A DNA stretch of 64,000 nt from Archaeoglobales archaeon (GTDB lineage Archaea; Halobacteriota; Archaeoglobi; Archaeoglobales; Archaeoglobaceae): NCBI GenBank assembly GCA_030055595.1, contig JASFYH010000003.1, positions 62,001-126,000 of the forward strand, read 5' to 3'. Both the position numbers and the translations under genes were made by a program. The notes beneath the pieces are model-generated. The model did not search any database. It was not told where the DNA came from and saw only the letters and a list, made by a program, of their open reading frames with translations. Position 1 is the first letter of the stretch; the number at the start of each line of letters is the position of its first letter. Below, one piece after another: positions 9,063-18,257 of this stretch.

Positions 9063-9995
9063 TCAATCAGACAACAGATCTACTTTAAATTCCTCATCAC
9101 TAACTCCAATATATCCAAGTCGCTCCTTAATGACAATATAAGCCATCTCCGGCGGAATTGCACCTATTTCAGTTATTATAAGATCTATGTATCCTCTCGG
9201 TGTGACGTCGAAGGCGGGATTCCTGACTTTTATCCCCAGATCAAGCAATTCTCTGGGAGCAACCTCTTCTGCAGATCTTTCTTCAATTAAAACAAGATCT
9301 CCAAGTAGAGTCTTAGGACTGAACTTATAAGTCTCAGCTGCAACCATAAACGGCACTCTCGCTTCTTTTGCACATAAGGCAACTTGAGAAGTTCCTATTT
9401 TGTTTATCAATGCACCATTCGCGGTAATTGTATCCGCTCCGACGATCACACAGTCAACATCGTTGATAAAGGATCTGACCGCGGAATCCACGATTAAAGT
9501 AACTTCTATTCCCGCTTCTCTTAATTGTCTTGCGGTAATATGCCCCTGCCATCTCGGTCTCGATTCTGTAGCTAAGACTTCGATCCTCTTTCCGACTTCA
9601 TGAGCTCTTTTCATGATCGCTACTGCTGTTGAGGAATTGCAATGCGTTAGGATCGTATAGCCATCTTTGATCCTTTTTTCTCCAATCTCAGCTATTTTCT
9701 TCTGTGCACTCTGAACCCATTCTATGAACTCTTCCGCTCTTCTGACAAGATCTGATCTCTTTTCCTCAATGCTATCCCCACAATATCGCATGATGTAATT
9801 GATCGCATTAAAAAGGCTAACTGCAGTTGGGCGAGTGTTGAGTAGTATTTTAGATGCTTTCAACATTTCTTCATCGAAGTTCTCCTCAACTTTCATTGCA
9901 TACTCCTTCAGAACTTCAGCAGCGAATTTGGCGATCCTTGAAGCACCTCGAACCTCCATCGATCTTATTTTCTCTGCTGCAATTTGGAGATCCAT
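9063..9995 (-). CDS. Ribose-1,5-bisphosphate isomerase (eIF2B-alpha-like family)
   Basis: A 310-residue protein of the eIF2B-alpha / methylthioribose-1-phosphate isomerase superfamily. Its start (MDLQIAAEKIRSMEVRGASRIAKF) matches archaeal R15P isomerases. Motifs seen: THCNSSTAVAI (about residue 135), the ESRPRWQG signature, and VIVGADTITANGALINKIGT with the catalytic-type aspartate. In archaea the enzyme turns ribose-1,5-bisphosphate from nucleoside degradation into ribulose-1,5-bisphosphate for a type III RuBisCO. No RuBisCO or AMP phosphorylase gene is in the window. ATG 9995 is preferred to the in-frame TTG 10001. Initiation factor eIF2B is an alternative label sometimes given, but the motifs favour the metabolic enzyme. 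Confidence 0.82.
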   Translation of the reverse strand: MDLQIAAEKIRSMEVRGASRIAKFAAEVLKEYAMKVEENFDEEMLKASKILLNTRPTAVSLFNAINYIMRYCGDSIEEKRSDLVRRAEEFIEWVQSAQKKIAEIGEKRIKDGYTILTHCNSSTAVAIMKRAHEVGKRIEVLATESRPRWQGHITARQLREAGIEVTLIVDSAVRSFINDVDCVIVGADTITANGALINKIGTSQVALCAKEARVPFMVAAETYKFSPKTLLGDLVLIEERSAEEVAPRELLDLGIKVRNPAFDVTPRGYIDLIITEIGAIPPEMAYIVIKERLGYIGVSDEEFKVDLLSD

Positions 9996-10043
9996 AATCA
10001 AGATCCGTGAAACTCTTTAAATACCTTTGCAGCGAGTTTCTGT

Positions 10044-11156
10044 GTGGAGATCTGCATTGTTCACTACGGGGAGATCGGAGTTAAGGGCAAGAACAGAATC
10101 TTTTTTGAAAAAAAGCTGGTAGAAAATATCAGCAGATTTGCAAAGGCGAAGAGAAGGTTTGGGTGGATCGAGGTTGAATACCGCGAAGGTATTGAGGATA
10201 AATTGAGGAAAGTTCCGGGGATAAGATATTTTGGTGTTGGATTTAAAACCGAACTTGATCTGTCTGCGATTGAGTCAGCGGTTTTAAAAGCTTTGCCGGA
10301 GAATTTTGAGACTTTTAAAATTTCCACTTCAAGGAGAAACAAAAAGTTCCCTCTGAATTCTGTTGAGATCAACAAAGAACTTGGAAGTGTTGTTGTAAAA
10401 AAAACTGGCAAAAAAGTCGATCTCGAAAATCCAGACGTTACGGTTTGGGTAGAGATCGGAGAAAATTTTGCACTGGTTTACTCAAAGAGATTCGAAGGTA
10501 TTGGCGGATTACCGGTAGGATCTGCAGGAAAGGTAGTTTCACTTGTCTCTGGTGGTATAGACAGTCCTGTTGCAAGCTTTTTAGCTATGAAAAGGGGGTG
10601 CGAAGTTGTTGTCGTGCATTTCTTCAACAAAACACTACATTCTCCAGAAGTTCGGAAAAAGATCCTAAAGCTCGCAGAAAAACTTGCAGAGTATCAGGGA
10701 GATTTGAAGCTTTACATGATTCCATTTGAAGACGTGCAGATGGAGATCATAAGAATAGTGCCACCAAAGCTCAGGATGGTGGTTTACAGAAGAAGTATGG
10801 TGAGAATGGCAAATTTAATTGCAGAGAAAGAGGGTGCGAAGGCTATAGTAACTGGTGATAACATCTCTCAGGTGGCGAGCCAAACACTCGATAATTTGAA
10901 CGTGATCTACTCCGCCTCTAAGCTTGCAGTGCTACCACCACTATTGGGCTTTGACAAAGAAGAGATCATTTCGCTTGCGAAGAAAATAGGGACTTATGAG
11001 ATCTCTATTTTACCATACGAAGACTGCTGTTCGCTTATGGTCGCAAAACACCCAGAAACGAGAGCAAATCTGGAGCTGATAGAGGAATTTGAAGAATTCG
11101 AAGAACTGGAAAAAAATGCGGTCGAAAAAGGAGAAATAATTGAAATTCACTCGTAA
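10044..11156 (+). CDS. thiI: tRNA 4-thiouridine synthetase ThiI
   Basis: A 370-residue protein starting at GTG ([17 protein letters not shown], the typical ThiI N-terminus). It has a THUMP RNA-binding domain over about residues 50-165 and a PP-loop adenylation motif [15 protein letters not shown] (about residue 174). The C-terminal rhodanese domain of enterobacterial ThiI is absent, as is usual in archaea. A cysteine pair occurs near the C-terminus (YEDCCSL, about residues 329-330). It makes 4-thiouridine in tRNA and may contribute to thiamine synthesis. It overlaps the convergent acyl-CoA dehydrogenase stop by 10 bases. Confidence 0.92.
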   Translation: MEICIVHYGEIGVKGKNRIFFEKKLVENISRFAKAKRRFGWIEVEYREGIEDKLRKVPGIRYFGVGFKTELDLSAIESAVLKALPENFETFKISTSRRNKKFPLNSVEINKELGSVVVKKTGKKVDLENPDVTVWVEIGENFALVYSKRFEGIGGLPVGSAGKVVSLVSGGIDSPVASFLAMKRGCEVVVVHFFNKTLHSPEVRKKILKLAEKLAEYQGDLKLYMIPFEDVQMEIIRIVPPKLRMVVYRRSMVRMANLIAEKEGAKAIVTGDNISQVASQTLDNLNVIYSASKLAVLPPLLGFDKEEIISLAKKIGTYEISILPYEDCCSLMVAKHPETRANLELIEEFEEFEELEKNAVEKGEIIEIHS

Positions 11157-12391
11157 ACCTTCTCCCATTCTTTATACCAGTCCATAGCGTCTTTTTCGTA
11201 GTCCCTCTCCTTGCTTGGCAGTCCCATGAGTTCATAAGCTTCGTGCTGGATCAGCACTTTCATGATCTCATTGCTTCCAGTCCAGATCAATCCCAAACGT
11301 AAATCTCTAAGCATCCTTTCAACCGGATAAACCTGCGTGTAGCCAATGCCTCCAAGAATTTGCATTGCTTTGTTCACAACATCCCAAGCCATTTCCGTTG
11401 CGAATAATTTGGCTTCACTTACAAGTCTGCGGGGATCGAGAGTAGTTTTTCCGGCATCATATGCGTCCACAGCCCTTGCAGCATTGTAAACAAGTGCCCT
11501 CGCAGAGTCGAGCTTTGTCAAAGCTTCAGCAACCATAAAATTAACGCCCTGAAACTCCCTGATCTTTTTGCCAAACGCTTTTCTCTTTTCAGAGTATTTC
11601 ATAGCGATCTCGAGTGCAGCTCTAACTCCAAGAGAGCCCGCTGCAGAAGTTAAACGCTCGGGGATCATCATTCTGTTGAAGATCACCCTTGCATTATTCA
11701 CTTCGCCGAGAACGTATTCTTTCGGGATCTCAAGATCTTTGAAAACGATCCTTGCGGTCCCCATGCCACGGAAACCCATTAGATTGTAAAGCTCCTCGAT
11801 CTCAACTCCTCGCTCTCTTTCAACAATAAAAGCGGTCAAAGCTTTATGACTGGGGGCATTAGGATCTGTTCTTGCGTAGATCAGATAAAAATCCGCAACC
11901 TTTCCGCCCGCTATGAACCTTTTGGAGCCATTGAGGATCCAGACATTGCCTTTCTTTTCAGCCTTCGTTGTTGTGCCAAAGAAGTCGCTACCTCCCCTTG
12001 GCTCGGTAAGACCCTCTGCAGAGATCTTCTTTCCCTTTATTATGGGCTTCAGAAACTCTTCTTTTTGCCACTCATTGCCAAAACGATTTAAAGCTTCACC
12101 AACAATGCTGACCATTGAATAAGCACATCCTATTCCCATTCCTAAAACTCCGATCTCCTCCAAAGCAACCGCTTCAGCTGTCCATGTTAAACCCTTACCT
12201 CCATACTCCTCCGGGAACCTCAAACCCAGAAGGTTTTTCTCTGCACAGGTTTTAACAAACTCAAAGGGATAATCGACTTCATTTCTATCCATTTTTCGCA
12301 AAAGCTCTGGATCAATACTTGCTACGAATTCTTTAACCTTTTCTCGGAGCTTTATTTCTTCCTCACTCAGTAGAAAATTATTTTCGAGCAT
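11147..12391 (-). CDS. Acyl-CoA dehydrogenase
   Basis: A 414-residue FAD-dependent acyl-CoA dehydrogenase, all three domains complete. Visible motifs include [13 protein letters not shown] (FAD/substrate loop), the [12 protein letters not shown] stretch, [20 protein letters not shown] and the C-terminal [15 protein letters not shown] 12391 is taken as start because the strong GGTGGGAG site lies just upstream. It introduces the alpha-beta double bond of an acyl-CoA in beta-oxidation; chain length is unknown. A MerR-family gene is transcribed divergently from the same 109-base region, suggesting local control by an acyl-CoA- or metabolite-responsive regulator. Confidence 0.92.
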   Translation of the reverse strand: MLENNFLLSEEEIKLREKVKEFVASIDPELLRKMDRNEVDYPFEFVKTCAEKNLLGLRFPEEYGGKGLTWTAEAVALEEIGVLGMGIGCAYSMVSIVGEALNRFGNEWQKEEFLKPIIKGKKISAEGLTEPRGGSDFFGTTTKAEKKGNVWILNGSKRFIAGGKVADFYLIYARTDPNAPSHKALTAFIVERERGVEIEELYNLMGFRGMGTARIVFKDLEIPKEYVLGEVNNARVIFNRMMIPERLTSAAGSLGVRAALEIAMKYSEKRKAFGKKIREFQGVNFMVAEALTKLDSARALVYNAARAVDAYDAGKTTLDPRRLVSEAKLFATEMAWDVVNKAMQILGGIGYTQVYPVERMLRDLRLGLIWTGSNEIMKVLIQHEAYELMGLPSKERDYEKDAMDWYKEWEKVYE

Positions 12392-12424
12392 ACTCCCACC
12401 TTTCCCCAATTCGCATAGAACTAC

Positions 12425-12462
12425 TTAAGTTTTACGTTTACGTTAATGTCATTTATAAGGAA
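12425..12462. promoter_or_regulatory. Shared promoter/operator between acyl-CoA dehydrogenase and MerR genes
   Basis: The divergent region contains ACTTAAGT, then TTTACG-TTTACG-TTAATG (12432-12449, a near three-fold hexamer repeat), and next to it CATTTATAAGG (12451-12461), whose TTATAA core can serve as a TATA box in either direction. Repeat plus TATA suggests an operator for the adjacent MerR protein; this is inference. Confidence 0.4.
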
Positions 12463-12500
12463 CAGAAATACTTTTATTCTTGGCAGACTTTTTAGTCCTA

Positions 12501-12911
12501 ATGCCAAAGAAAACCCAAAGAAAAGAGAGAGAAACCTATACTATATCCGAGCTTGCAAGAGAATTCGATATAAGCACAAGAACAATAAGATATTATGAAG
12601 AGCTCGGTCTTCTCTCGCCCGAGAGGACTTCAGGAAATCAGAGGATCTTCACGAAAAGAGATAAAACGAGACTTAAGCTGATTATTCGAGGAAAAAGGCT
12701 TGGGTTTAGCCTTAACGAGATAAAAGAAATGATAGAAATGTATGATGTTGCTGGAGAGACCGAACAGATAAAGCTTACGCTGAAATATGGTGAGAAAAAA
12801 CTTAAAGAGATTGAGGAAAAGATCAAAGAGCTTGAAATGCTAAGAGAAGACATGCTCTCCATTAGGGAGATTTTAATAAAAAGGCTAAAGGAGCTTGAAT
12901 CTAAAAAATGA
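12501..12911 (+). CDS. MerR-family transcriptional regulator
   Basis: A 136-residue MerR protein. The helix-turn-helix and wing are at about residues 13-60 (YTISELAREFDISTRTIRYY, EELGLLSPERTSGNQRIF, the family's hallmark), followed by RLKLIIRGKRLGFSLNEIKEMIEMY and a long charged coiled coil (about 80-135) for dimerisation. No cysteine is present in the effector region, so it is not a metal or oxidant sensor of the classical type. Divergence from an acyl-CoA dehydrogenase recalls bacterial LiuR-type MerR regulators of acyl-CoA degradation. ATG 12501 is preferred over TTG 12480. Confidence 0.87.
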   Translation: MPKKTQRKERETYTISELAREFDISTRTIRYYEELGLLSPERTSGNQRIFTKRDKTRLKLIIRGKRLGFSLNEIKEMIEMYDVAGETEQIKLTLKYGEKKLKEIEEKIKELEMLREDMLSIREILIKRLKELESKK

Positions 12912-12992
12912 GAGATTATAGAGTTGAGAGCAAAAACAATTAATGGAGCAAATCCAGAGCCCCATAAAAAAGTGGCTTTCTCAAGGATTTTT

Positions 12993-13024
12993 AATTTGTC
13001 TATCTCCTATCGGGAGATCAAATT
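12993..13024. terminator. Hairpin between convergent MerR and rnhB genes
   Basis: An inverted repeat is visible: AATTTG (12993-12998) and ATCTCC (13002-13007) pair with GGAGAT (13013-13018) and CAAATT (13019-13024), with a three-base bulge and a five-base loop. It lies four bases past the rnhB stop and about 80 bases past the MerR stop, so it may end both transcripts. Confidence 0.35.
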
Positions 13025-13027
13025 CGC

Positions 13028-13648
13028 TCAAATTTGAAAGTCTAAAAGAGAGCTCTGGTAAAGTCTTTCAACTGTTTTCCATTTCTTACGAACAAAATGG
13101 GGCATCTCAAGTCCTTTTAACTGCTTGAGATATGCAATTGTCCTTGGATCGCTTGCATAACCGCTTCCAAAATCTCCACAGCTCTGCTTTAACATTTCGA
13201 TCTCCCTATCCCTTTCAACCTTTGCTATAATCGAAGCTGAAGAAACTATAGGATATTTTTGATCTGCTTTATGCTCCGCAACTACTTCTATCCCCGTCAA
13301 TTCCTTCAACTCCCTTGCAAGTCTCCCGGGTATAACATCCGGGCTGTCGACAAAAGCAACCCTTGGATTCAGCTTTTTTATGATCTCCGCATAGCTCTCC
13401 TTGAGAATTTCATTGATCGTCTTCGTTTCCATCAACTCGTCAAGCTTGTTTGCAGGAATTTTGATAACCTCGATCTTTGCTACTTCTATTATTTTCTCTG
13501 CCAATTCCTCCCTCTTCTTCTGAGTAAGCTTCTTTGAGTCCTTAACTCCAATTTTTCTCAAATGCTCCTCGTCGTCGCAAGCAACACCCGCGATAACCAA
13601 TGGTCCAATTACACACCCCTTTCCCGCCTCGTCAATTCCCGCTTTCAT
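13028..13648 (-). CDS. rnhB: Ribonuclease HII
   Basis: A 206-residue RNase HII that removes RNA from RNA/DNA hybrids and misincorporated ribonucleotides. The active-site motif AGIDEAGKGCVIGPLVIAG is at residues 3-21 (Asp6, Glu7). Further acidic residues are in VAFVDSPDV (about 100) and in DQKYPIVSSASIIAKVERDRE (about 130-150). The usual DEAGRG is DEAGKG here, as in other archaea. The start overlaps the SRP54 stop (ATGA), so the two are co-transcribed. Confidence 0.94.
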   Translation of the reverse strand: MKAGIDEAGKGCVIGPLVIAGVACDDEEHLRKIGVKDSKKLTQKKREELAEKIIEVAKIEVIKIPANKLDELMETKTINEILKESYAEIIKKLNPRVAFVDSPDVIPGRLARELKELTGIEVVAEHKADQKYPIVSSASIIAKVERDREIEMLKQSCGDFGSGYASDPRTIAYLKQLKGLEMPHFVRKKWKTVERLYQSSLLDFQI

Positions 13649-14934
13649 ATTCCTAACTTTAAGCCCTTTACAGGCAATTTCTTTTTCTTCATCTTCTTCA
13701 TGAATGTCTTAACAGTTTCGTAATACTTCAGCAATTCTCTAACTTCTTGCTGTGAAGCCCCACTGCCGATCGCTATTCTTCTAATTCTGGAGCTGTCTAT
13801 GACCTTTGGATTCAAAAGCTCCTCTTCTGTCATCGAATCCATGATCACCTTAAACCTCTTCATTTTCTCCTGCGTCATCTCCGCTGTTTGGTCATCAACT
13901 CCTAAACCAAAGCCCGGAATCATCTCTAAAACCTTTCTAATTGGACCAAGCTTGTTCATTGCTTCGATCTGTTTGTAAATGTCTTTTAGGGTAAAACTGC
14001 CTTTTAAAAATGCCTCCGCATCGAGTTCTTCTTCCTCTGCGATTCTTTCAACTTTCTCCATTAGCGTTTTAAGATCTCCCATTCCCAAAAGTCTCGAGAG
14101 AAAACTCGCTGGATCGAATTTTTCCAAGTCCTCCACTTTTTCACCCGCACCAATAAAGGCTATTGGAATGCCTATTTCTCTCGCAGCACTTAAAGCTCCA
14201 CCTCCTTTTGCGGTGCCGTCGAATTTTGTTATTATGATCCCATTAATACCGATCGCATCATGAAAAGCCTTTGCCTGCTTGCTTGCAAGCTGACCAATTG
14301 CAGCATCGAGCACAAGAAACTTATAATCTGGATTTACGATCTTTGCAATTGCGATCATTTCATCAATCAACTCTTTTTCAAGTGCATGCCTTCCTGCGGT
14401 GTCAATGATAACTATGTCTTCCTTTGCATTCTCCAAAGCTTTTTTAACCACCTTTACTGCATCCTTCTCTTTTTCACCGTAAAAAGGTATAGAATTAGCT
14501 TCTGCAAGCTGTTTTAACTGCTCATAAGCTGCGGGTCTCCAAGTGTCTCCTGCGATAACCGCACTCTTCAGTCCTCTGTCTTTGAAGAATCTGGCAAGTT
14601 TCACAGCGGTTGTTGTTTTTCCGCTTCCCTGCAGACCAACGAGCATGATCCTTGCCCTCTTCAATGGGATCTCAAGTCCTTCCCCAACACCCTTGAGCAG
14701 TTCCTCATAAACTATTCTGAGCACTTGCTCTCTCGCATCGAAAAATTCTGGGACTTCTTCGCTAATGGCTCTCTTTTTTATTGCTTCGCTTATTTCTTTA
14801 ACCTGCCTAACGTTAACATCTGCCTTTATCAAAGCTCTCTGAATGTCTCTAACCATTTCTTCGACGAATTTCCTATCTATTGCGGTGGATCCCATGATCT
14901 TTTTTGCAATGTCTTTCAATGCCTCAAGTGCCAT
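13645..14934 (-). CDS. srp54: Signal recognition particle GTPase SRP54
   Basis: A 429-residue SRP54. The N-terminal helical bundle (residues 1-90) is followed by the GTPase G domain with P-loop VGLQGSGKTTTAVKLA (about 100), DTAGRHALE (about 180), TKFDGTAKGGGALS (about 240), then the methionine-rich M domain (about 300-429) that binds 7S RNA and signal peptides. Length is normal. It is first of a two-gene operon with rnhB; the upstream intergenic stretch to ccmB is short (36 bases). Confidence 0.95.
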   Translation of the reverse strand: MALEALKDIAKKIMGSTAIDRKFVEEMVRDIQRALIKADVNVRQVKEISEAIKKRAISEEVPEFFDAREQVLRIVYEELLKGVGEGLEIPLKRARIMLVGLQGSGKTTTAVKLARFFKDRGLKSAVIAGDTWRPAAYEQLKQLAEANSIPFYGEKEKDAVKVVKKALENAKEDIVIIDTAGRHALEKELIDEMIAIAKIVNPDYKFLVLDAAIGQLASKQAKAFHDAIGINGIIITKFDGTAKGGGALSAAREIGIPIAFIGAGEKVEDLEKFDPASFLSRLLGMGDLKTLMEKVERIAEEEELDAEAFLKGSFTLKDIYKQIEAMNKLGPIRKVLEMIPGFGLGVDDQTAEMTQEKMKRFKVIMDSMTEEELLNPKVIDSSRIRRIAIGSGASQQEVRELLKYYETVKTFMKKMKKKKLPVKGLKLGI

Positions 14935-14970
14935 TGTAGGATCCCTTAGCAGAGAGTTTAAAAATGTATT

Positions 14971-15621
14971 TTAAAGAATTTGATCCGAGAGCAAAATGGA
15001 AAGAGAGTAGATCATCCCAGCATATGAGAATATAAAAAGAGCGTTCATCAGATCAAAAACTCCCGAGTAAGCTAAACCTATTAACTTTGTTGCAGGCAAA
15101 ATAACTGGAAAGATAACTGGAAAAATCATCGCAAGTAAGAGCATTTCTCTACCTTTAGAGCTTGCTGAAAGAGGTGCGAGGAGGGTTATAACTCCCGAGA
15201 TCGGTAAAACCACTATAGCCAACGCAATGAAAGTGAGCAAAAAGTTACCCTTGAGATTAAAAAGGGCGTAGCAGATTGGATAGACAAAAAAAGACAGAAC
15301 TAAAACCAAAATCAAATTCGAAAGCACTTTTGCAGTCATTAATTGAGAATTCGTAAGTGGAGATGCTTTCAAACCTTCAATAGTCTCAAGATCGTATTCT
15401 CTTAAAATTGAGATCGAACTTCCGGAGATCGAAGTAAAAAGGATTATTAGGAGGATTATTTGCGGGAAAAAGCTTTCAACGTCGATTGAGACGCTAAAAA
15501 GGAATGTAGTAGTCAAGGCAAAAAGGAGCATTTGATTAATTACTGCCTTATTTCTGGCCTCGACTTTCAGATCTTTTTTAATAACTTCGAGAATTAGAAA
15601 GAACTCTGAGAGCTTCTTCAT
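14971..15621 (-). CDS. ccmB: CcmB-like heme exporter permease subunit
   Basis: A 216-residue membrane protein with six hydrophobic segments and the CcmB-like N-terminus (DLKVEARNKAVINQMLLFAL). The SLSILL.. C-terminal helix and the LREYDLETIEGLKASPLTNSQLMTAKVLSNL loop fit CcmB, the permease of the heme-handling CcmABC complex in cytochrome c maturation. ATG 15621 is preferred because the family begins here; the start overlaps the ccmA coding region by 44 bases. CcmC, CcmE and CcmF are not in this window. A general ABC-2 permease is the alternative, but the pairing with a CcmA-size ATPase favours CcmB. Confidence 0.75.
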   Translation of the reverse strand: MKKLSEFFLILEVIKKDLKVEARNKAVINQMLLFALTTTFLFSVSIDVESFFPQIILLIILFTSISGSSISILREYDLETIEGLKASPLTNSQLMTAKVLSNLILVLVLSFFVYPICYALFNLKGNFLLTFIALAIVVLPISGVITLLAPLSASSKGREMLLLAMIFPVIFPVILPATKLIGLAYSGVFDLMNALFIFSYAGMIYSLSILLSDQIL

Positions 15622-16231
15622 AGTTTTCTCCAAAATAAGAGAGCTTTCCCCGATCGAGGACAAGAAAATTGTCGCAAAATTTAGCATCTTCAAAGTTGTG
15701 GGTGGAAAAGACAAGAGTTCCATTAAAGTTCTGGATTATACGAAGCACTTCTTCTTTGCTTTCAACATCCAGCCCAGAAAGGGCTTCATCAAGGATCAAA
15801 ACCCTTGGTTTTGCTAAAAGAGCTCTCGCAATTGCAACACGCTGTATAAATCCCTTTGAGAGCTCCAAAACCCTTGAACCGAGCTTCTCTGATAGTTTCA
15901 GATCCTCTACTACGCTTTTCCAATCTTTGGCTCGATAAAGTTTAGCGTAAAATTCGAGGTTTTCCTTTACTGTAAGCTCCCGGTAAAGCATTGGATTGTG
16001 TGTTACCAATCCTATTTCTCCCCTTAGCCCCGGACTTTTTCTTGGCTCCATTCCGAAGATCTCAACTCTACCAGAACTTGGTTTCAAAACACCAGCGAGG
16101 ATCTTTGCAAGAGTGGATTTACCAGCACCGTTAAATCCAAATATTGCTATTTTCCCCTCAGACCTGAAGGAAACATCTCTCAAAGCAAAATTATATCCAA
16201 ATCTCTTGCTAAGCCCCTCGCAGAGGATCAA
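15578..16231 (-). CDS. ccmA: CcmA-like ABC transporter ATPase
   Basis: A 217-residue ABC ATPase: Walker A GFNGAGKSTLAK (about residues 34-45), Q-loop VTHNPML, signature LSKGFIQRVAIARAL (LSKGF in place of LSGGQ, as is common in CcmA), Walker B VLILDEALSGLD, and H-switch STHN. It starts at TTG 16231, whose TTGA overlaps the hisB stop, and overlaps ccmB. The overlap chain shows translational coupling. It energises the CcmAB complex for heme delivery in cytochrome c biogenesis, consistent with a respiratory archaeon. Confidence 0.8.
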   Translation of the reverse strand: MILCEGLSKRFGYNFALRDVSFRSEGKIAIFGFNGAGKSTLAKILAGVLKPSSGRVEIFGMEPRKSPGLRGEIGLVTHNPMLYRELTVKENLEFYAKLYRAKDWKSVVEDLKLSEKLGSRVLELSKGFIQRVAIARALLAKPRVLILDEALSGLDVESKEEVLRIIQNFNGTLVFSTHNFEDAKFCDNFLVLDRGKLSYFGENYEEALRVLSNSRSY

Positions 16232-16767
16232 TCTAAGACACCTTTTGCACTCTTGAAGTCTTTGCCTGTTTTACTCAAAGCCTGTTTTAAAGCTATTGCA
16301 AATGCTTTAAATGCACATTCAACCATGTGGTGCGAGTTCTTACCTTTTACCGCTAAATAAACATTCAGTCCTGAATTTCTACAGAGAGTGTCAAAGAAGT
16401 GCAGAACGTCTTCCGCTCTAATATCTGCATCTCTAAGCTCACCTTCGAATACAAAAACTCCTCTACCGCTGAAATCAAGTCCACAGATTGCCACCGCTTC
16501 ATCCATCGGGACAATTGCACTACCAAATCTTTCAATCCCCTTCTTTTCGATCTCTGAAATGCTTTTTCCAAGACAAATCGCCACATCTTCAATTACATGA
16601 TGCTCGTTAGCTCCAGAAGCTTTTATTTCTATGTTAAAACTTGAGAGCTTTGCAATAGTTTCCAGCATGTGATCAAAGAATGGAATTCCTGTGCTGATCT
16701 CCAACTTTTCAGAAGCAAAAGTTGCGTTCACTTCAGTTTCTGTCGTTTTTCTACTAACCCTCTTCAT
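16228..16767 (-). CDS. hisB: Imidazoleglycerol-phosphate dehydratase HisB
   Basis: A 179-residue monofunctional HisB, sixth step of histidine synthesis. The metal-binding histidine repeats are present: FFDHMLE (about residue 33), HHVIED (about 61), HFFDTLCRNS (about 128) and KNSHHMVECAFKAFA (about 151). It lacks the phosphatase domain of enterobacterial HisB. ATG 16767 is chosen rather than the in-frame TTG 16773. It overlaps the end of hisA and the start of ccmA. Confidence 0.94.
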   Translation of the reverse strand: MKRVSRKTTETEVNATFASEKLEISTGIPFFDHMLETIAKLSSFNIEIKASGANEHHVIEDVAICLGKSISEIEKKGIERFGSAIVPMDEAVAICGLDFSGRGVFVFEGELRDADIRAEDVLHFFDTLCRNSGLNVYLAVKGKNSHHMVECAFKAFAIALKQALSKTGKDFKSAKGVLD

Positions 16768-17470
16768 GCTCAAATTTGAGTGCTTCCTCTAATTTAATCT
16801 TTCCCGTGTAAAGTGCGGAGCCAAGTATAACTCCCGCGCTTCCAAGACTCTTAACAAATTCTATATCCTTTAAAGATGAAATTCCGCCAGCAACGTAAAC
16901 TGGACGCTTGATTTTTCCCAAGAATTGCATTTTTTCCCTATCTATCCCCGAAACAAGTCCTTCGACGTCTATGTTCGTATAGAGAAATGAGACATCGAGA
17001 TCCTCATAAAGTTTCACGAAGCTCAAGGGATCCAGCGAAGTTTTCTCTTTCCAACCTTTCACAGCCACTTTACCATTTTTGACGTCTACTGCGATCATCA
17101 CTCTTCCTTTCCAAGATCCAGCAAACTCTTTCACTTCTTTAACTTTCTCAACCGCAATGGTCCCAAAGATTACTCTTCTCGCACCCAGTTCCAACAGTCT
17201 CTCAGCAATTTTAAAATCCCTTATTCCGCCTCCAACCTGAACTTCTGCCCCTAAAGCGATTATTCCCCCAATTGTCTCTTCATGCTTCAATCTTCCCCGA
17301 AAAGCTCCATCCAAATCGATAACATGCAACACCTTTGCGCCTTTTTCAATCCAGTTCTTGGCAACCAAGATAGGATTCTCTGCTGAGAAAGTTATTTCCC
17401 CCTCCTTACCCTGCCTTAATCGAACAACTTTTCCATCCTTTAAATCGACTGCGGGAATTACTCTAAACAT
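16754..17470 (-). CDS. hisA: ProFAR isomerase HisA
   Basis: A 238-residue TIM-barrel isomerase of histidine synthesis. It shows IPAVDLKDGKVVRLRQG at the N-terminus (Asp9 catalytic type), VQVGGGIRD (phosphate-binding, about 78), the IDVEGLVSG loop with the second catalytic aspartate region, and YVAGGISSLKD (about 195). Overlaps rpoD upstream by 8 bases and hisB downstream by 14 bases. Unusually, it continues the ribosomal protein/RNA polymerase operon. Confidence 0.93.
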   Translation of the reverse strand: MFRVIPAVDLKDGKVVRLRQGKEGEITFSAENPILVAKNWIEKGAKVLHVIDLDGAFRGRLKHEETIGGIIALGAEVQVGGGIRDFKIAERLLELGARRVIFGTIAVEKVKEVKEFAGSWKGRVMIAVDVKNGKVAVKGWKEKTSLDPLSFVKLYEDLDVSFLYTNIDVEGLVSGIDREKMQFLGKIKRPVYVAGGISSLKDIEFVKSLGSAGVILGSALYTGKIKLEEALKFEHEEG

Positions 17471-18257
17471 CTATTTCAGAAAGCGACTTGTTAAAGTTTT
17501 CAGCTTTTTCTTTCAAGATCGTTATCGCTTTAAAGAGAACTTCTTTAACCGGCAAAGCTCCAGTGCCCTCTGCTACGAACAGATAATCGTTCTTTTCAAC
17601 AATTCTAATAGCTTTTGGTTCACAAGATCTTATGCATTCCATACATAGAGAGCAATTTTCTGGATTCTTTACAGCTATTTTCCCCTCTCTCTCCTCAAAA
17701 ATGCTCCTTGGGCATGCAGAAATGCAATTTTTACAGAGATCGCATTTTTCGTTTATTTCAATGTCGGGAATGATCCTGTAATAGCAAGCAGAAACAGGCT
17801 GGAACTTCGAATGTTCTTTACCTCTCCCAAGCCTTGCAACCGCCTCGATCATCAACTGCTGACCACTAAAAAGCTCAAGCACGGGAATATCTTCGAAAGC
17901 GAAGTGGATCTCGGGATCATCGCTTATGAAGTCTTTAGCATAGACAACTTTTGGTCCCTCTACATTCAATCTGAAGGAGATCTGACAATTTGGACACCCA
18001 ACACCTTCACAAACGCATTCTTCTCGCATTTTGAATCTACTCAGATCTGTTTTGATCGGAAGCATTGCAAGTCTGTGAGCTATCATTTCATCATAGAAGC
18101 CACTTGAATTGACGTAGAAGTCAACATAGTCGATTGCCAGAACTGGAACGAGAGATTTCATTGCTCTCCTTATTGAATTAGCTAAGGCTGGCGAAGCGTC
18201 ATGAAGTTTAAAAATGATCTTACTCTCTTCTTCTTTAACGATCTCAATTTTTGGCAT
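17463..18257 (-). CDS. rpoD: RNA polymerase subunit D (Rpo3) with ferredoxin domain
   Basis: A 264-residue archaeal RNA polymerase subunit D, the counterpart of bacterial alpha and eukaryotic Rpb3. The N-terminal assembly domain includes LANSIRRAMKSLVPVLAID (about 25-43) and MIAHRLAMLPIKTD. A zinc-type CVCEGVGCPNC lies at about 81-91. An inserted ferredoxin domain (about 170-220) carries two full motifs, CDLCKNCISACP and CSLCMECIRSCEP, so both [4Fe-4S] clusters may form. ATG overlaps the uS11 stop by one base. The role of the clusters in polymerase assembly is known from other archaea. Confidence 0.95.
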   Translation of the reverse strand: MPKIEIVKEEESKIIFKLHDASPALANSIRRAMKSLVPVLAIDYVDFYVNSSGFYDEMIAHRLAMLPIKTDLSRFKMREECVCEGVGCPNCQISFRLNVEGPKVVYAKDFISDDPEIHFAFEDIPVLELFSGQQLMIEAVARLGRGKEHSKFQPVSACYYRIIPDIEINEKCDLCKNCISACPRSIFEEREGKIAVKNPENCSLCMECIRSCEPKAIRIVEKNDYLFVAEGTGALPVKEVLFKAITILKEKAENFNKSLSEIDV

